Part shown: one piece after another, positions 1-11,694 of the stretch
Numbering within the stretch: the stretch's first letter is position 1
How the letters are laid out: each line of letters begins with the position of its first letter
NCBI GenBank assembly: GCA_001566295.1
Contig: KQ964247.1
Location: forward strand, 992,001 to 1,056,000
DNA from: Microdochium bolleyi
Taxonomy: Eukaryota; Ascomycota; Sordariomycetes; Xylariales; Microdochiaceae
Reading direction: 5' to 3'
Length of the DNA stretch: 64,000 bases
The notes under the pieces: model-generated
Databases searched by the model: none
What the model was told of the DNA's origin: nothing
Seen by the model: only the letters and a program-made list of their open reading frames with translations
Program-made: the position numbers and the translations under genes

Positions 1-1981
1 CTGCAGACGTCAAAGAGAACCGGTCGACCCAGCACGTTTCTGGAGACCTTCTAAGACCTAGTACGGAGTGTCACTAGCAGCGCGAAAGCTAACCACGCAT
101 CGTCGTCATGTCCAACACTCAGCCAGCCCAGTGATACATCCTCACACGCGAGATGTTCGGAGGGTCACCATTCGCAAACACTTGCCGCCAATCTTTTCTA
201 AAACATGACGTGGGGAAGGCCAGCGAACACGATGCTGATTGTGCACCAATGTCCTGCGTCTTCGACTGATCACAGCCCGCTGCACCCATTAGCATCAGCG
301 CTGAAACGCTCGACTCGTGTCGCATCCACCATTCTCACCTTGCGTGCACCGTGGCGGCTGCAGCGCGTATTGCCTATTGTTCTTCATGTCGATCAAATAA
401 CGTTTTGGGCCAACAGCTCCGTCTGCATTAGGTCTGCTGCATGTATTCTCCAACTCCAGTCTGCGGCAGCCTGAGGTTAGAGCGAATATATCTGTGCCGG
501 ACAATGCCACTAACGAATGTTGACGTGACTCAACTGGTTGTGGCGGAGGACGCGTACAAAGTCGAACCGTTCCGAACTCTAACCCCCACTGTGAGCAATC
601 CCGCGCCTCGGAGCTGCACGTGGTTCCCACGTTTTGCACTGAGTCCCGTCCCCTTTCTACACGCTTCGATCGCTACGCGGCACGTTTTTGAACCCTGAGC
701 GACGATGTAGGCCTTTTTTGCGTTCATTTTGCAACAACGACAGCCGAAAGCATGCAAGGCAACATGCGTGACGACCTACAACTCAAGAGCTGCAGTCCAT
801 ACCGACACCCTTTTTACGTAGTAGTTCTGCAGACAAATGCAGGCAGCCCTTGCATAGACCAAGGCGGGACATGGGGCAATCCCTGCCAGCTAGCAGGCTT
901 CCTGGAAGACTGGGGGTTAATCTCCGCGGGCGCATGACCCGGTGTGTGGTCTCATTCGCACGCGAACTAACGTGACAAGTGGTGCCGAGGCACATGGACT
1001 TGCACCACGGCATTTGTACATGCTGACATGAAGTGCTCCAAAGCGACAGCCGACATCTGGTGCGACTAGGTTAGCCTTGTAGAACAGATCGCATAGGCTC
1101 GCCGAGATTCTCTTGTCAAGTTGTGCCACAGCAACAGCGACAGCCAATGCTGAGGCTCTGTTACTAGGCGTGACGACGAGCTAGTACGGGGTATGTACAC
1201 CCCATCCGCAGTAAGGTTTAGGGCACTCGAATTCCGACCGCTTTCCATCTTTAAGGTCCCCCGGCCCCGCTGTCTTTCCGCCGTGCTGGTCGCTTTATCA
1301 CGCCGGGCACTGTCGATTGGCGCCAGCGCTTGACTGGTCGCTTCAAACTTCCAGAGCTGGACGACTCGGTCGGGACTGCTCTCCTCAATTCGTGCCGCTT
1401 CGACCTCGTCCATCCACACAGGCACTTTGGATCGTTATCGGCCCTGGCGAGAGTATCAAGCTACGTGGGTGGTGACATATAGGTAACTCAGACATGGCTA
1501 CGCCTCCTGATCTGGAGACACGATATCTCTAATCAGCATGCGAAGCGAACGTCATTGGTCGCTTGCTGACAACGTGCCTGTCAGAGCTAATAACGGAAGC
1601 AGGCGTTGAAAGCAGGTTCTCGTACATAATTTACTTGCCATATCATCGCGATCCCCCAAGGCTTAGGCCACGAAGGCTGACTGCACACATGGCCCGCATT
1701 GAAATCTTTATGGCCTATGAGCATCATGCCTGGCGTCGAGCTTGGAAGGTTGCGCACAGACGACACAGAATGGCCTCGGCCTCCATCTGGAAATTGGAAT
1801 CTCGCGTCATGCTTCTCCACAAGGTCTGCACGCGCGCCGCTTCAAGACCAACCCGCTCCTCACATCTGCTCACTTGGGATCTGTGGCGCAAGTGAGGCAC
1901 GACGACGACGATGCGTTGCACGTACGCAGCAACCGGCTACTCAAGGATTATCGCTGTTACCGCGATTGTAGTCTCGTGACT

Positions 1982-2005
1982 CCCTAGAGGCTACCCTAGA
2001 GGCTA
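1982..2005. repeat. Tandem 12-bp duplication
   Basis: The unit CCCTAGAGGCTA occurs twice back to back (1982-1993 and 1994-2005) with no mismatch. It lies in noncoding DNA and looks like a small replication-slippage duplication. Confidence 0.85.
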
Positions 2006-3940
2006 CTCCGTTGTTACTGAAGCAGCTTGTGGCGGAGGATCGTTAGCGCCAGAACCCTGAGACACGACAAAGCCTCTCCGTCACAGGAATACGTGGTGTA
2101 TGCAACACGTGTGAGTCGGGTTCGGTTAAGCTCGGAGCCATGTTTAGTCGGCAACAGAATGGCCCGGATCTGCCGAGCAGCAAAAGTACGCCGCCTTGTC
2201 GCTTGGCTGCAGCAGATGTCCCCTCTGAAGCCCGATAGATGGATGGTCACTCCGTCGCACGATCCACCATGGCCTTGGGCCGCCGTTGCATCGAGGAAGA
2301 CTCACGCCAGACTCTCAGTTCAGGGTCCATCACAGAAATGCCTATGACGCGCAGAAGACACATCGACTTCGCGAACCGCGACAGGCTGCCGACGCGTGGT
2401 AGACGCGAACCAGGGACCCCCAGCCAGCCGCAGCTCTGAAGTGCTCGACATGGGACGAGGAAGAGTGCTCCTGCCAGGCCCGACCCATGCTCGCGGCCAG
2501 GCTGGCTTCGATGAGATTCCGAGGAGGCAGGCAGGTGGGCGAGGCAGGCAAGCATCGAGGAGTCTTCCAGAAAAAGAAGCGCGGGGTGGGCTGCCCAGCG
2601 CGGGTGTGGTAGGGTGCGACAGGGCTGGTCGCAAGCCTGACTAGGTCAGGCTCGCAGCGGGAAATACAGGGGCTAAGGACAGTTTCACGACTGACAAGGA
2701 TGCCGACTTCTGGCAAGAGATGGTGTTGCAACTTGACCGACCCAATTCGACTAGCCTGGCTAGCGCAACTGTCCACCCAGCCAGCCGATCGCATACTGTG
2801 AAGAGTCTGCCCATCTGCTTGCCGTGCTGGTGCCGATGCCGGAACATTCCTGACCTCGAGGCCCGCCACGTTGTGCACTGTCTTGGACGAGGCCCGACTG
2901 TGGCTGATGTCTCGCACGGGGGACGATGCAGACAAAGTCGCTCGCGTGGCACCGAGCATGTCGACACCCTTGCGAGCCAGGCGGGCTGCGAGACCAGGGA
3001 AGGACGGCAACGCCCATGGGCGAGCTAAAAAAGACGTTGGAGTTACTCGACTAGCGCAGCTGGGTACGAGGATTCCACGGATGTCTGGGTGGGGGCCAGT
3101 CAACGGCGTCCAGCGGCGATGGCAGACGCGCTCGCTCGCGACCCACCTTCCGAGGACGTCAGGACAGTGCATCAGGTGCCAATCAGAGCCGATGGCAAGT
3201 TGTGCTTCCGGCCGGTCACAAGGTGTCTGCGCCGCGCACCAGCAGGAGTGTGTCTGCGCGACACGCAGCCGGCCACCCCTCAGCCGCACTTTGTACACGC
3301 AGTACGTGCTCGGGACCTGTGTCCAGAGATGCAGATGGCGGTCGCGAGATCTGCTGACTACGCAGGACAGATGCGCCAGCGCCAACGGTCGTCGAGAAGG
3401 CAGCAGCGCACCCCTGTGTCGACATGGGCATACTGCGTACGGCACGCCTTAGCTCCCGTGCCTTGTGCGGCCCCTGGATGAACCTTGGGAGCGATGGACG
3501 ACGGCCGTGGTTTTTGCCAGCACCCGCCCATGGCTTGGGCCTTGGGGCAGGGAAGCCAACGGCGTGCCGGGGGGCGGGTGGGCATGGGGCTAGGGGGCCT
3601 TGGGAAGTGGGGAGTCTGCCCATTCCTGTCGTTGCAGACACGCCCGCCGGCGATGCGAAGTGAGCAGGACCAAAAAGTTCCACCAGAAGAGGGCAAGTCC
3701 CAATCTCGAGCCCTGGCCCCAAGTGGCCCGCCGGCGACGAGCCATGCCCGATCGAGGGCGCGAATGCTTATCAGGAACGAGCTGGCTGGGGCACGCAATG
3801 ACAAAAGCGCGAGCCGGCTGCAGCAGAGAAATGAGGTCACCAGCGGACGGTGACTCGCCCGTGCCGGCACGTGTCGGATCCTTTTCCGCATAAGACGCTG
3901 CGACGCTGGATATTTGCGGTTATGCTGCTGTGTGCTCGCA

Positions 3941-4002
3941 AGGCAGGCAGGTTGGCAGGTTGGCAGGTTGGCAGGTTGGCTGGCTGGCTTGCTGGCTGGC
4001 TC
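3941..4002. repeat. GGTTGGCA / GGCT microsatellite-like repeat
   Basis: About four imperfect copies of GGTTGGCA run into repeated TGGC/GGCT units. The tract is noncoding, about 2.1 kb upstream of the Medusa-type start codon, and is likely length-polymorphic. Confidence 0.8.
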
Positions 4003-4308
4003 GTGCGCTGGCGCTGGCGCAAGAATAGAAACGAGCCGCCAATGACTATTGCGAGTTATGGCCACTGGAGAATCGATAGCGAGGGTGCCGGCTGTTTCTC
4101 AAGACCGGCCTCGATACTGATTAGTGGTATTGGCACATTGATATCTGCGTTGCTGTCGCGCGGCGTCCTGTCCATACTTGCGGCTACACATGTGACGGGC
4201 CAGGCATGCCCACGGGAAACCTGGACGGCGGCGCGCTTGTGTCGCACAGGGGTGGCGGGACATGCAGCCTGGGGCAGCCAGGCACCCTGGGACCCCCAAG
4301 CAAGCTCC

Positions 4309-4331
4309 CAGGCAAGCAAGCAAGCAAGCAA
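4309..4331. repeat. CAAG tetranucleotide repeat
   Basis: GCAAG/CAAGCAAG units are repeated about five times in noncoding DNA. This is a simple slippage-type repeat with no coding meaning. Confidence 0.75.
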
Positions 4332-5099
4332 CGAGGGAAAAGAGGCGGAGAGCGAGGAGAGGGACAGTGGCCAGCGACGACACAGGCGCCGAGGCAAGGC
4401 GCGCGTGTGGCCCGTGGGCGGTGGCCTCGGGTGATGGGATCCCATGGGATTCCGGGATGGGACGGGGGTGGAGGGGTGGAGACGAGTCAGAGGCGCCTTG
4501 GCATCGTCGCACCCATCCACCACACACCGCCTTGTTCTGCGCCAGGCGACCGGGCCCCTTGTCGCCTCTTGTCTGCAGCGCTGGGAGCTAGCACCGGGGG
4601 TCAGATGCCTCATTGGGCAGCCGCCCCCGCCTCGGCTGCGGCGTGGGCCGCCCCCATTGGCCGGCTCATCTCAGCGTGCAGCCGTGGCCCCTGCTCGGTC
4701 GCCCCTGTCACGTTTTTCTCGCATCCTGCGCCCCGCCCGCCCGCTAGCGCCACACCTGCCAGGGCCCCCTATTCCTTCGCTCTGAATCAGGGTGTTCCTT
4801 CGCTCGCTCCGCCATCATTGTTCTTGCGGCCGTGGCTGCTGTCAGCACGCGCACCAGACCAGACTCAGACAGCCCAGCATTAGATTTGGTCCCCCATGCG
4901 GACGCTGCAGCATACCGGCACGCACTTGCTTGGTCCTCTGCTGCCTCTGAACTAATCTCTTCCGCACCGCGCCCTCTGCCACCGCGAGCTAGCTCGATGG
5001 CATCTTTTATGCAGCGGAGCACAGGCGATGCACGTCCTCGCCGGCCCCAACACGACGGACCAAACGAGAAACCATATCGGTGCTGTTAATGGCAATTTC

Positions 5100-6137
5100 C
5101 GTCTGGGCTCCAGCGACCCCCCCCGGACCCCCTTCCGCTGCGTTGCGTTGCCTTCAATCTCCAAGGCGTGGCCGCGAAGCCGGCGCCAGCAAAAACTCCG
5201 CCTGCCCTCGCCGGCTCCAGTTTTCACGCCCAACCGGATCCCTACCTCTCTCGCAACCTCCTGGCACACCTTGTCCCCCTTCCTCACCTCACCTCTCTCT
5301 CAAATATCCAGCACCCTGCTCTCTCGCGACCCTCACGCTTGCCAATCCTCGCTCCGATCTCCAAGTCTTGGTCGGCTGTTTTCGTCTCTGTGAGTATACT
5401 TTTCCGATACATATCCTTATTTCGCTGTCCTCCAAGCCCCCCTGGTCCTGCCCCATCAACGCGCGCTCTCACCTCCGACTCTCCGCGCCGTACCCGTATG
5501 TCCTTGTCGACCTCGTTCCTCGCCCTCGCCCTCTGCGTCATCGTCTCCTTGCCCGGCGTCGTTGATCCAGAACTCTGGTCAGGCTCTTGCTCTAGCTCGG
5601 CTTCTACTCCCGATCTTTTGCCTCCTCGCGTTGCCTGGCATAAAGGTGCAGCTCGCCTCCGTCGGCTTGGGGGCACGACGACCAGGCATTACCGGCATCA
5701 TCTCTTTTTTTCTCCGTCCCTCTCCTGCCCTGGCCCTGCCACTGCCTACCCTGCCCCGTTCTGAGCTCCGGCGGTCTCCTCCATACCGGTACGCCTCCGC
5801 GCGTGTTATCACTACGCATACTGTGGTGGTGCCCGTGGTGGTCCCTCACGCCTCTCCACTTCTCCGTCTTATGCCAGAGGCCCTGGTCTGTCTGATTACC
5901 AGGCCCTGTCCTCTCTTCCCTCCCCCCTCCACCTGCGCCCCCCCTCGTTCATCAACGCAGAACCCGGTCCAGCTCTCTCTCGTCTGCCAGGGGTGGCTGT
6001 CGACTTTCCCCAAAATCACTCTTCCCCTGCGCCTCGAAAAATAAAAACTATCGACGCGTCCGCTCTCGACGTCGAAGCTGTCATCCCGCCGTAGTCGCTA
6101 CTCGAAGACAACCGGCTTCACGGATAAATCAGGACTA
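5100..6137 (+). promoter_or_regulatory. Pyrimidine-rich promoter/leader of the Medusa-type gene
   Basis: Long C/T-rich runs fill this kilobase, typical of fungal core promoters and 5' untranslated leaders. A consensus donor, GTGAGT at 5390, could begin a leader intron. An upstream open frame (ATG at 5871, stop at 6042-6044) ends 93 bases before the main ATG. The transcription start cannot be fixed from sequence alone. A long leader is plausible for a developmental regulator, but its extent is inferred. Confidence 0.45.
5871..6044 (+). other. Candidate upstream ORF (57 codons) in the leader
   Basis: An ATG at 5871 opens a 57-codon frame that stops at 6042-6044. No further ATG occurs between its stop and the main start at 6138. 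If the transcript starts upstream of 5871, ribosomes would meet this frame first and must reinitiate or leaky-scan. The peptide resembles no family I know, so any role would be in translational control. Whether the leader includes it is unknown. Confidence 0.35.
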
Positions 6138-9100
6138 ATGGTCGTCTCCTCTATGCAGCACCATCCCCATCACTCGCAGGGACCGGCGCCTCCCCAGCAT
6201 CCCCGACCGTCGAGCATTGTGCACCAGCAGCAGCATCACGCGCCGCCGCCGCCCTCGCAGTACTCTTCCTCTCACTCCATCCAGTCGCCTTACCAGCAGC
6301 AGTCGAGCCACGCGCAAGGAGGCCAGCACTCGCAAGACCTGCCCTACTACGCTCATCAGAGCCCATACAGCACACCTGGAACAACAAGCGGATACACATC
6401 CGCAGGTAAGTCAAGCCTGGAGCTCTTTTTGCTTTTCCTCCGAGCGCTTCTACGTCTTTCAGAGCTAGCGACGCCCGCGCGCGCGCGTGGGTGTCTGAGC
6501 TATGGATTACGTAGCTGTGACTTGTGCCACTTTCCGAACCTAGCACTAACAATCGGCCGCAGACACCTCCGACATGATGGCCGCAGCCCAGATACCTCGC
6601 CCGTACCCGCCGATGTCATACCACACGCCGCAATCCAACTCGCCCGCCTCGGTTGCCTCGCCTTCTGGTCACGATCAGCACCGCAGCATCTACGGCCAGC
6701 CACCGTCGCAACTGCACCAGCAGTCCATGTACTATGGCCAGCAGCCTCAGTACCCATCCATCCCCCAGCAGACGGCGCCGTCTCCGTACCAGAATCATGG
6801 GCAGCAGCACCAGTCGATGACTTCGCAGCCCGGCATGATGATGTCGCACAGCCAGCACCAGATGTCTCAGCATCCCAGCCAGCAGCACGGCCAGCATGGC
6901 CAGCAGGGCATGACTGGCAGCCCTCGGCACGCAAAGATGGAGCCCCAGATGCCTCCGCAGCTGCACAGGCCTCCCTCTGGGCCCCTGGGAACTCCCCAGC
7001 AGAATCAGAACGGTGGTCAGCTGAACACTCCTACCGGTGCCTCGACTCCTGGCGGCATTAACAACAACGCTGCACCCGGGCCCATTCCCGCGACCACTCC
7101 TCTGGTCGTACGGCAAGATAACAACGGCGTCCAGTGGATTGCCTTCGAGTACTCGCGCGACAGGGTCAAGATGGAGTACACCATCCGCTGCGACGTCGAG
7201 TCTGTGCTCACCGACGACCTGCCAGCCGATTTCAAGACGGAAAACTGCGTCTATCCTCGCGCGTGCTGCCCCAAGGAGCAGTACCGCGGGAATCGCCTGC
7301 AATATGAGACCGAGTGCAACACCGTCGGCTGGGCTCTGGCTCAGCTCAACCCCAGCCTGCGCGGCAAGCGTGGTCTGATTCAGAGAGCTGTAGACAGCTG
7401 GCGCAACAGCAACCAGGACCCGAGGCTACGGAGTCGACGCGTCCGTCGCATGGCCAAGATGAACACGCGCAAGGTTCAGAGCCCACACCCGCACATGGCT
7501 GCCCCTAACGGTCCTGGGGGCCTGCCCCCACAAGGTTCCATGGGCCCCGGTGGTGCACCTCCCATGGGTAAGCCTGGCATGAGCCACATGGGCCCTGGCA
7601 TGCACCACCAGCAACACCACCACGACTCGGCCGGACAAAGCGGCGGAGACGAAGCCGGTATGTTTCACCAGATGTGATTGAAGCGCGTTGCGATTACTGC
7701 AATTCCGTGATACCTCATCATATTATACCTATTGCTTGTTCGGCAATCTTTTATTATTTTTCCGCTGTCTTTTTGTTTCCACAAGGAAGGGGTTCGGGTG
7801 TACTTGTCTTTTCGTTTCCTTTCCCAACGTCTTTCTCGTTCTTGACTCAAGAAAAGTACGCGGCCATTAGCCGCCGGCGCAAAAGGGAACACCGGGAAAT
7901 TCTGGTATTAAACTGTACATTATGAGTCGTCTTGTACCTCGCTTAGTGGCCGTGAAGTCTTTCGGCCGGCCCAAGTCGTCGAACAGGGCCTCGAATTCTG
8001 CACATACCGCTGCACACACAAAGAGAACAACCTGGCACATTTCTACCTCATACACACAAACCTCCCAAGAGCTCAAGGAGACTGTCCCTTTTCCCCCCAC
8101 AATTTGCAAATTCACCACGAGACTAGGAAGAAATGTCCACCTGACCTGCAAGACCTGGCCATGATGGGAAACCTTACCGGGAAAGAGACATCCTTGCCTC
8201 TTCTGGCCCGCTGTTTTCCTGATGCCAGACATTTCCGGCCTGCCCCCCTTCCTGAATACCACTCTCTGTCTTTCCATTATAGCCCCACCAATCACCATGG
8301 ATTGTCCTGAATCGTATAGCTAACATGGTTCTTGGGAGTTACAGGGGATGGCGAGTACATGGATGATTCACACCATCACCACCACCAGGCCCCGGCCGGC
8401 GGTCCTCCTGGGTCCGGGGGCTCGGATGACGTGCGGCCTGCCCATGTCTATACGGGCTACCCCCAGCCGTATCCCAGCTCCAACCACGGCGGTCATGCCC
8501 CGTCGTCGATGCCCCCCATCAACCATCACCATGATGGACATGGCTCCCATCATAGCTCCGCCGTCGCTGCCTCGTCGTCGTCGGCTGCCGCCCGGCGGCA
8601 AGGCAGCCGGGATGCGGACGATAACGACGTTCCCTCCGGCCTCTTCCCAGACCTTCCAGCCGACAAGAAACGCAAGTTCATCCTCGTCGAGGACAACAAG
8701 CGCAACTGCCGGCTCCGGGTCCGCGTTACGCTCGAGAACGTCGACACCAAGGAGATCCCGGATTCGTTCCGCAAGTCGTCCTCGGTCTTCCCCCGCTCCT
8801 ACTTCCCCCGGGAGATGCAGTCTCCGCCGCCGAGTGCGACGGGCAGCCGCTTCTTTGAGGATGACCTGAGCGATGGCGAAGCCGGCAATGACGACGGCAT
8901 GGAGGTCGACGGCGGCCGAGGTCCCGGCCGGTCCCGCGGCAAGAACAGCAGCGCCTCCCGGAGCATGAGCGATCGCGTCATGGTCAAAGTGCCCCTTGCC
9001 AACGGTGCGGAGGGCGAGGTCGCGATCCCGCGCACGCGCCGGGCCGCGCGCCAGTCCGAGGTCAAGCTCAACGATCTGGGGTACCGCATGGCGTGGCTGC

Positions 9101-9393
9101 AGAGCCGCGTGTTCGCGGGGAGGACCGTGTTCCTGCAGAAAGCTCGTAAGTCCAGTTCTCGTAGTCTTAGTCTCTTGCTCAAGGCCGAATGGGGAGGCAT
9201 GGGTGGACAATGGATGGCTAATCGGGATTTGTGATATACAGTCGACAACTACCGCACAAAGACGCGCACCGCCATCGAGACTGTCAACGGCCTCGACGCG
9301 GACATTGACCCGTCGCACTACGTCATGAGGCCTGGCAAGCGCCGGTGGACTGAGCGCATGCGCGCCAGCGAGAGCCGGGACGATGACGAGTAA
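6138..9393 (+). CDS. Medusa-type (MedA/Acr1/Ren1) developmental regulator
   Basis: Four exons (6138-6405, 6563-7657, 8345-9145, 9242-9393) join in phase to give 771 residues. Residues 1 to about 250 are rich in His, Gln, Pro and Ser. A conserved block (about 281-392) starts WIAFEYSRDRVKMEYTIRCD and ends in a basic stretch (RLRSRRVRRMAK) that could be a nuclear signal. Further conserved blocks lie at about 561-616 (KRKFILVEDNKRNCR onward) and about 663-771. From memory these blocks match the fungal Medusa family: MedA of Aspergillus, Acr1 of Magnaporthe, Ren1 of Fusarium. These are glutamine-rich nuclear regulators of conidiophore development. The usual family length (about 650-850) fits. The third intron (7658-8344, 687 nt) is unusually long. 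A later ATG at 6153 is a possible start. The family name is less certain than the gene structure. Confidence 0.75.
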
Positions 9394-11694
9394 GCTGATG
9401 GAGAGAATGATGCACGGATTATGGTTCCAAGACTGCTGTTCTTCCTCCTCTCTCTTTTTCTCTCTCCCCCCCTCTCTGTGTGTGCTCTCTCTCGCCGTTC
9501 TCGCTTTTTGCGACGATGACGACGACGACGACGACGAAGAAGACGACTTCTGTTGTTGATCTCATGATTATCGTGTCCAGATGATAGACCTTTTTTTTTT
9601 TTTTCTCTCCGTTGCTTTTTTTGTTTTGTAGGAAGGATATACCTCGGTCAATACGTGTGGGTTCTGTTTTCGGGGGGAGAGAAAGGTGATGATGGCCAGC
9701 ACTCTCCTTCTGCTGTTGTCGAGACCGCGAATATCTCTCTTTTTGCCTTGCGGTAACTATGTACATGACATTCCCTCTACATTGTTCTGCGTCTCATCTT
9801 TTTGTCTTCTTTGTCTTGCTGTTGTTGTGGGGTGTCTGTCCTCGTTGGCTTACGAGGTAATCCTGTCATTCTCGGCTTTGCTCGGTCCGGTAATCGCATC
9901 CTGAAAGACAAAATACATACATGCATATGCATACACATGTCACCACAACTTCCTCCTGCGGTATGCTTCCTTAGCGGCGATTTTGCAAATGTGAGGTGCT
10001 CTAGGTGACATCTCTTGATGTCGCCGGGGAAGAGTGGTCGTGGAGACCAGGCTCGTCGTTGTGTTTGGAGAGACAGGATTGTCGTCAAACTAGCTTGCCT
10101 TAAGGACGGGAAGACATGGATTAGAGTTGAGCGCGCCGTTTTGCACGTGCTGGCCTTGGTCGTTTGGCGAAAAGCTTATGCCTGTGCCCCCCCCCCCCCC
10201 CCCCCCCCCCGGGATGAGAAAGGCGCTTCTGCTGGTTGTTGCTCAAGCCACAGCCGACGGCGCCAGGCAGGGAGGGAGAGATAGACCAGACAGCCGGGAC
10301 GGTCCCCTTGACCAAGTGGGCGTCGGTTCATGGCATGCATGCAAGCGCAACGGTCTGCACCAGCCGGGGTTGATTAGGCGATGCCGTGTGGTGTGGTGTG
10401 GGTGGTGGTGGTTCACGCACGGGGGTGGGTCCCGCGCGCCGTCGTGGAAGGGCTTGCAAGCATCAGAGCGCAGCGAGGTGTGGTGGGGAGCGTCAAGGAG
10501 CGTCAAGGAGCGGCCAAGGACGCCGCCGCGCCGTGCACCGCCGCCGCCCGGGGGCCGGGGCCGTGGCCTTGGCCGGGCCTCGCGTGGTGGCCGACAAAGG
10601 GGGCCCGGCCCTAGGCACAACCTTAATGCTGGGCCTGGCCGCCTGGTGCTGCGCTGCCATGCATCCTCGTGCCTGCACACCACAATGGCTCCAGGCCCAT
10701 TGTTTAGACCATGTCGAGCAGGCAGGCATGGCGGCCGCCGTCCTGGGATCGGGGCCTGCCTGGTCTAGGCACCGCAGCATTCCCGCTCCACGAGGACAAC
10801 GGTCCGATGCTGCACATGTGGCCGTGGACGACATGGTATGCAACCTTATCTCAAAACTCGATCTTGCCTGCAAGGCTTGGTGCTGGTTGGGATCTCGGGG
10901 CGGCTGCAGGGTTGGATGGCTGATACTGGAGGCTTGGGGGGGCTGATTGGGCAATGCAGACATGCTCGTTCTGCTGCCACATGTGTGGCCTTGGACACCA
11001 AGAGGAAGCCTCGGGCAGCTGTCGCACCGTGCTACTGTCTCTCAGCCGCTGCCGTCAGAGGCTATGCTCTTTGACGAGGGTGTTCGTCCGGGCTGGCCAT
11101 GCGGGGTCGCGGAAGACGTCATCGAAGGCTGGCTCTGTCTCACAACCCAGGGTGCTGTGCGACACAGCGGGCGGCGAGTGAGCCCTGCTGTCTCAAACTG
11201 CCTGGCCGTGAAGGGGCGGCACACCTGGGCGTGGCTCTGGTGCTGGCGACAATGGAGCAATGGAGTTACTCCAATGGAGCAAGAGGGCCAGGGTCGAATG
11301 TCTCTGGCTGAGACCGCCGCCTCACCATGTGTTGCAATTGGCGCGCTGGCGGCCTGGGGCGAGACAAGCTGAAGAAGAGAGGCAGGCCAGCCAGGCGAGG
11401 TTGGCGAGGTTGGGTTGGGTTGGATTTGAGTTGGAGATTGGGTTGTGCATCGCAGCAGAGGCGCGTCTTGGCGCATTTGGCAAAGGCGCCACGAGAGGGG
11501 AAACAGGACTCAGCAAAGCGCGCTCCTTCCGCCCTACTCCAGCCTCCAGCCTCCAGACTCCCTTCGCGCATCTGCCGTGTCTCGCCAACCGTGCCCTCCA
11601 GGCCTTCTCCCACGTCGCATCGCCTCGGCCCGGCCAGTGAACTACACCTCTTCTCTGGCGCTCCCCTCCTCCTTCATCGTTCACTTTCAACAAG
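9394..11694. other. Intergenic region between regulator and cation exchanger
   Basis: No gene is supported. The first part is probably 3' untranslated sequence with a GAC/GAA repeat (about 9510-9547) and a T14 run (9591-9604). A C24 tract lies at 10187-10210, a duplicated GAGCGTCAAG at about 10488-10508, and three copies of CAATGGAG at about 11253-11279. The C/T-rich stretch at about 11510-11690 is likely the exchanger's core promoter and leader. Confidence 0.6.
10187..10210. repeat. Poly(C) tract, 24 bases
   Basis: Twenty-four consecutive C residues lie in noncoding DNA and are followed by GGGATG. The complementary G24 strand could form G-quadruplexes. Such tracts are prone to slippage and to sequencing-length error. 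Confidence 0.95.

Larger units (their letters stand above)
1..5100. other. Gene-free stretch, left end
   Basis: No gene could be supported here. Every long open frame overlaps others on both strands, is rich in Cys, Arg and Ser, and shows no recognisable family motif, as expected from chance frames in GC-rich DNA. Visible landmarks are a tandem 12-bp duplication at 1982-2005, a GGTTGGCA-type repeat at 3941-4002 and a CAAG repeat at 4309-4331. The right part probably belongs to the promoter of the Medusa-type gene that starts at 6138. Confidence 0.6.

Noticed and set aside
2342..3445. 367-codon open frame on the minus strand
   Set aside because: Its product is rich in Cys, Arg and Ser, overlaps other long frames on both strands and carries no recognisable domain. 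GC-rich noncoding DNA commonly gives such frames.
6138..7677. Treating the Medusa-type locus as two separate genes
   Set aside because: The exon ending at 7657 and the one starting at 8345 have consensus splice sites and matching phase, and the combined blocks match one protein family. A truncated retained form remains possible and is listed as a finding.
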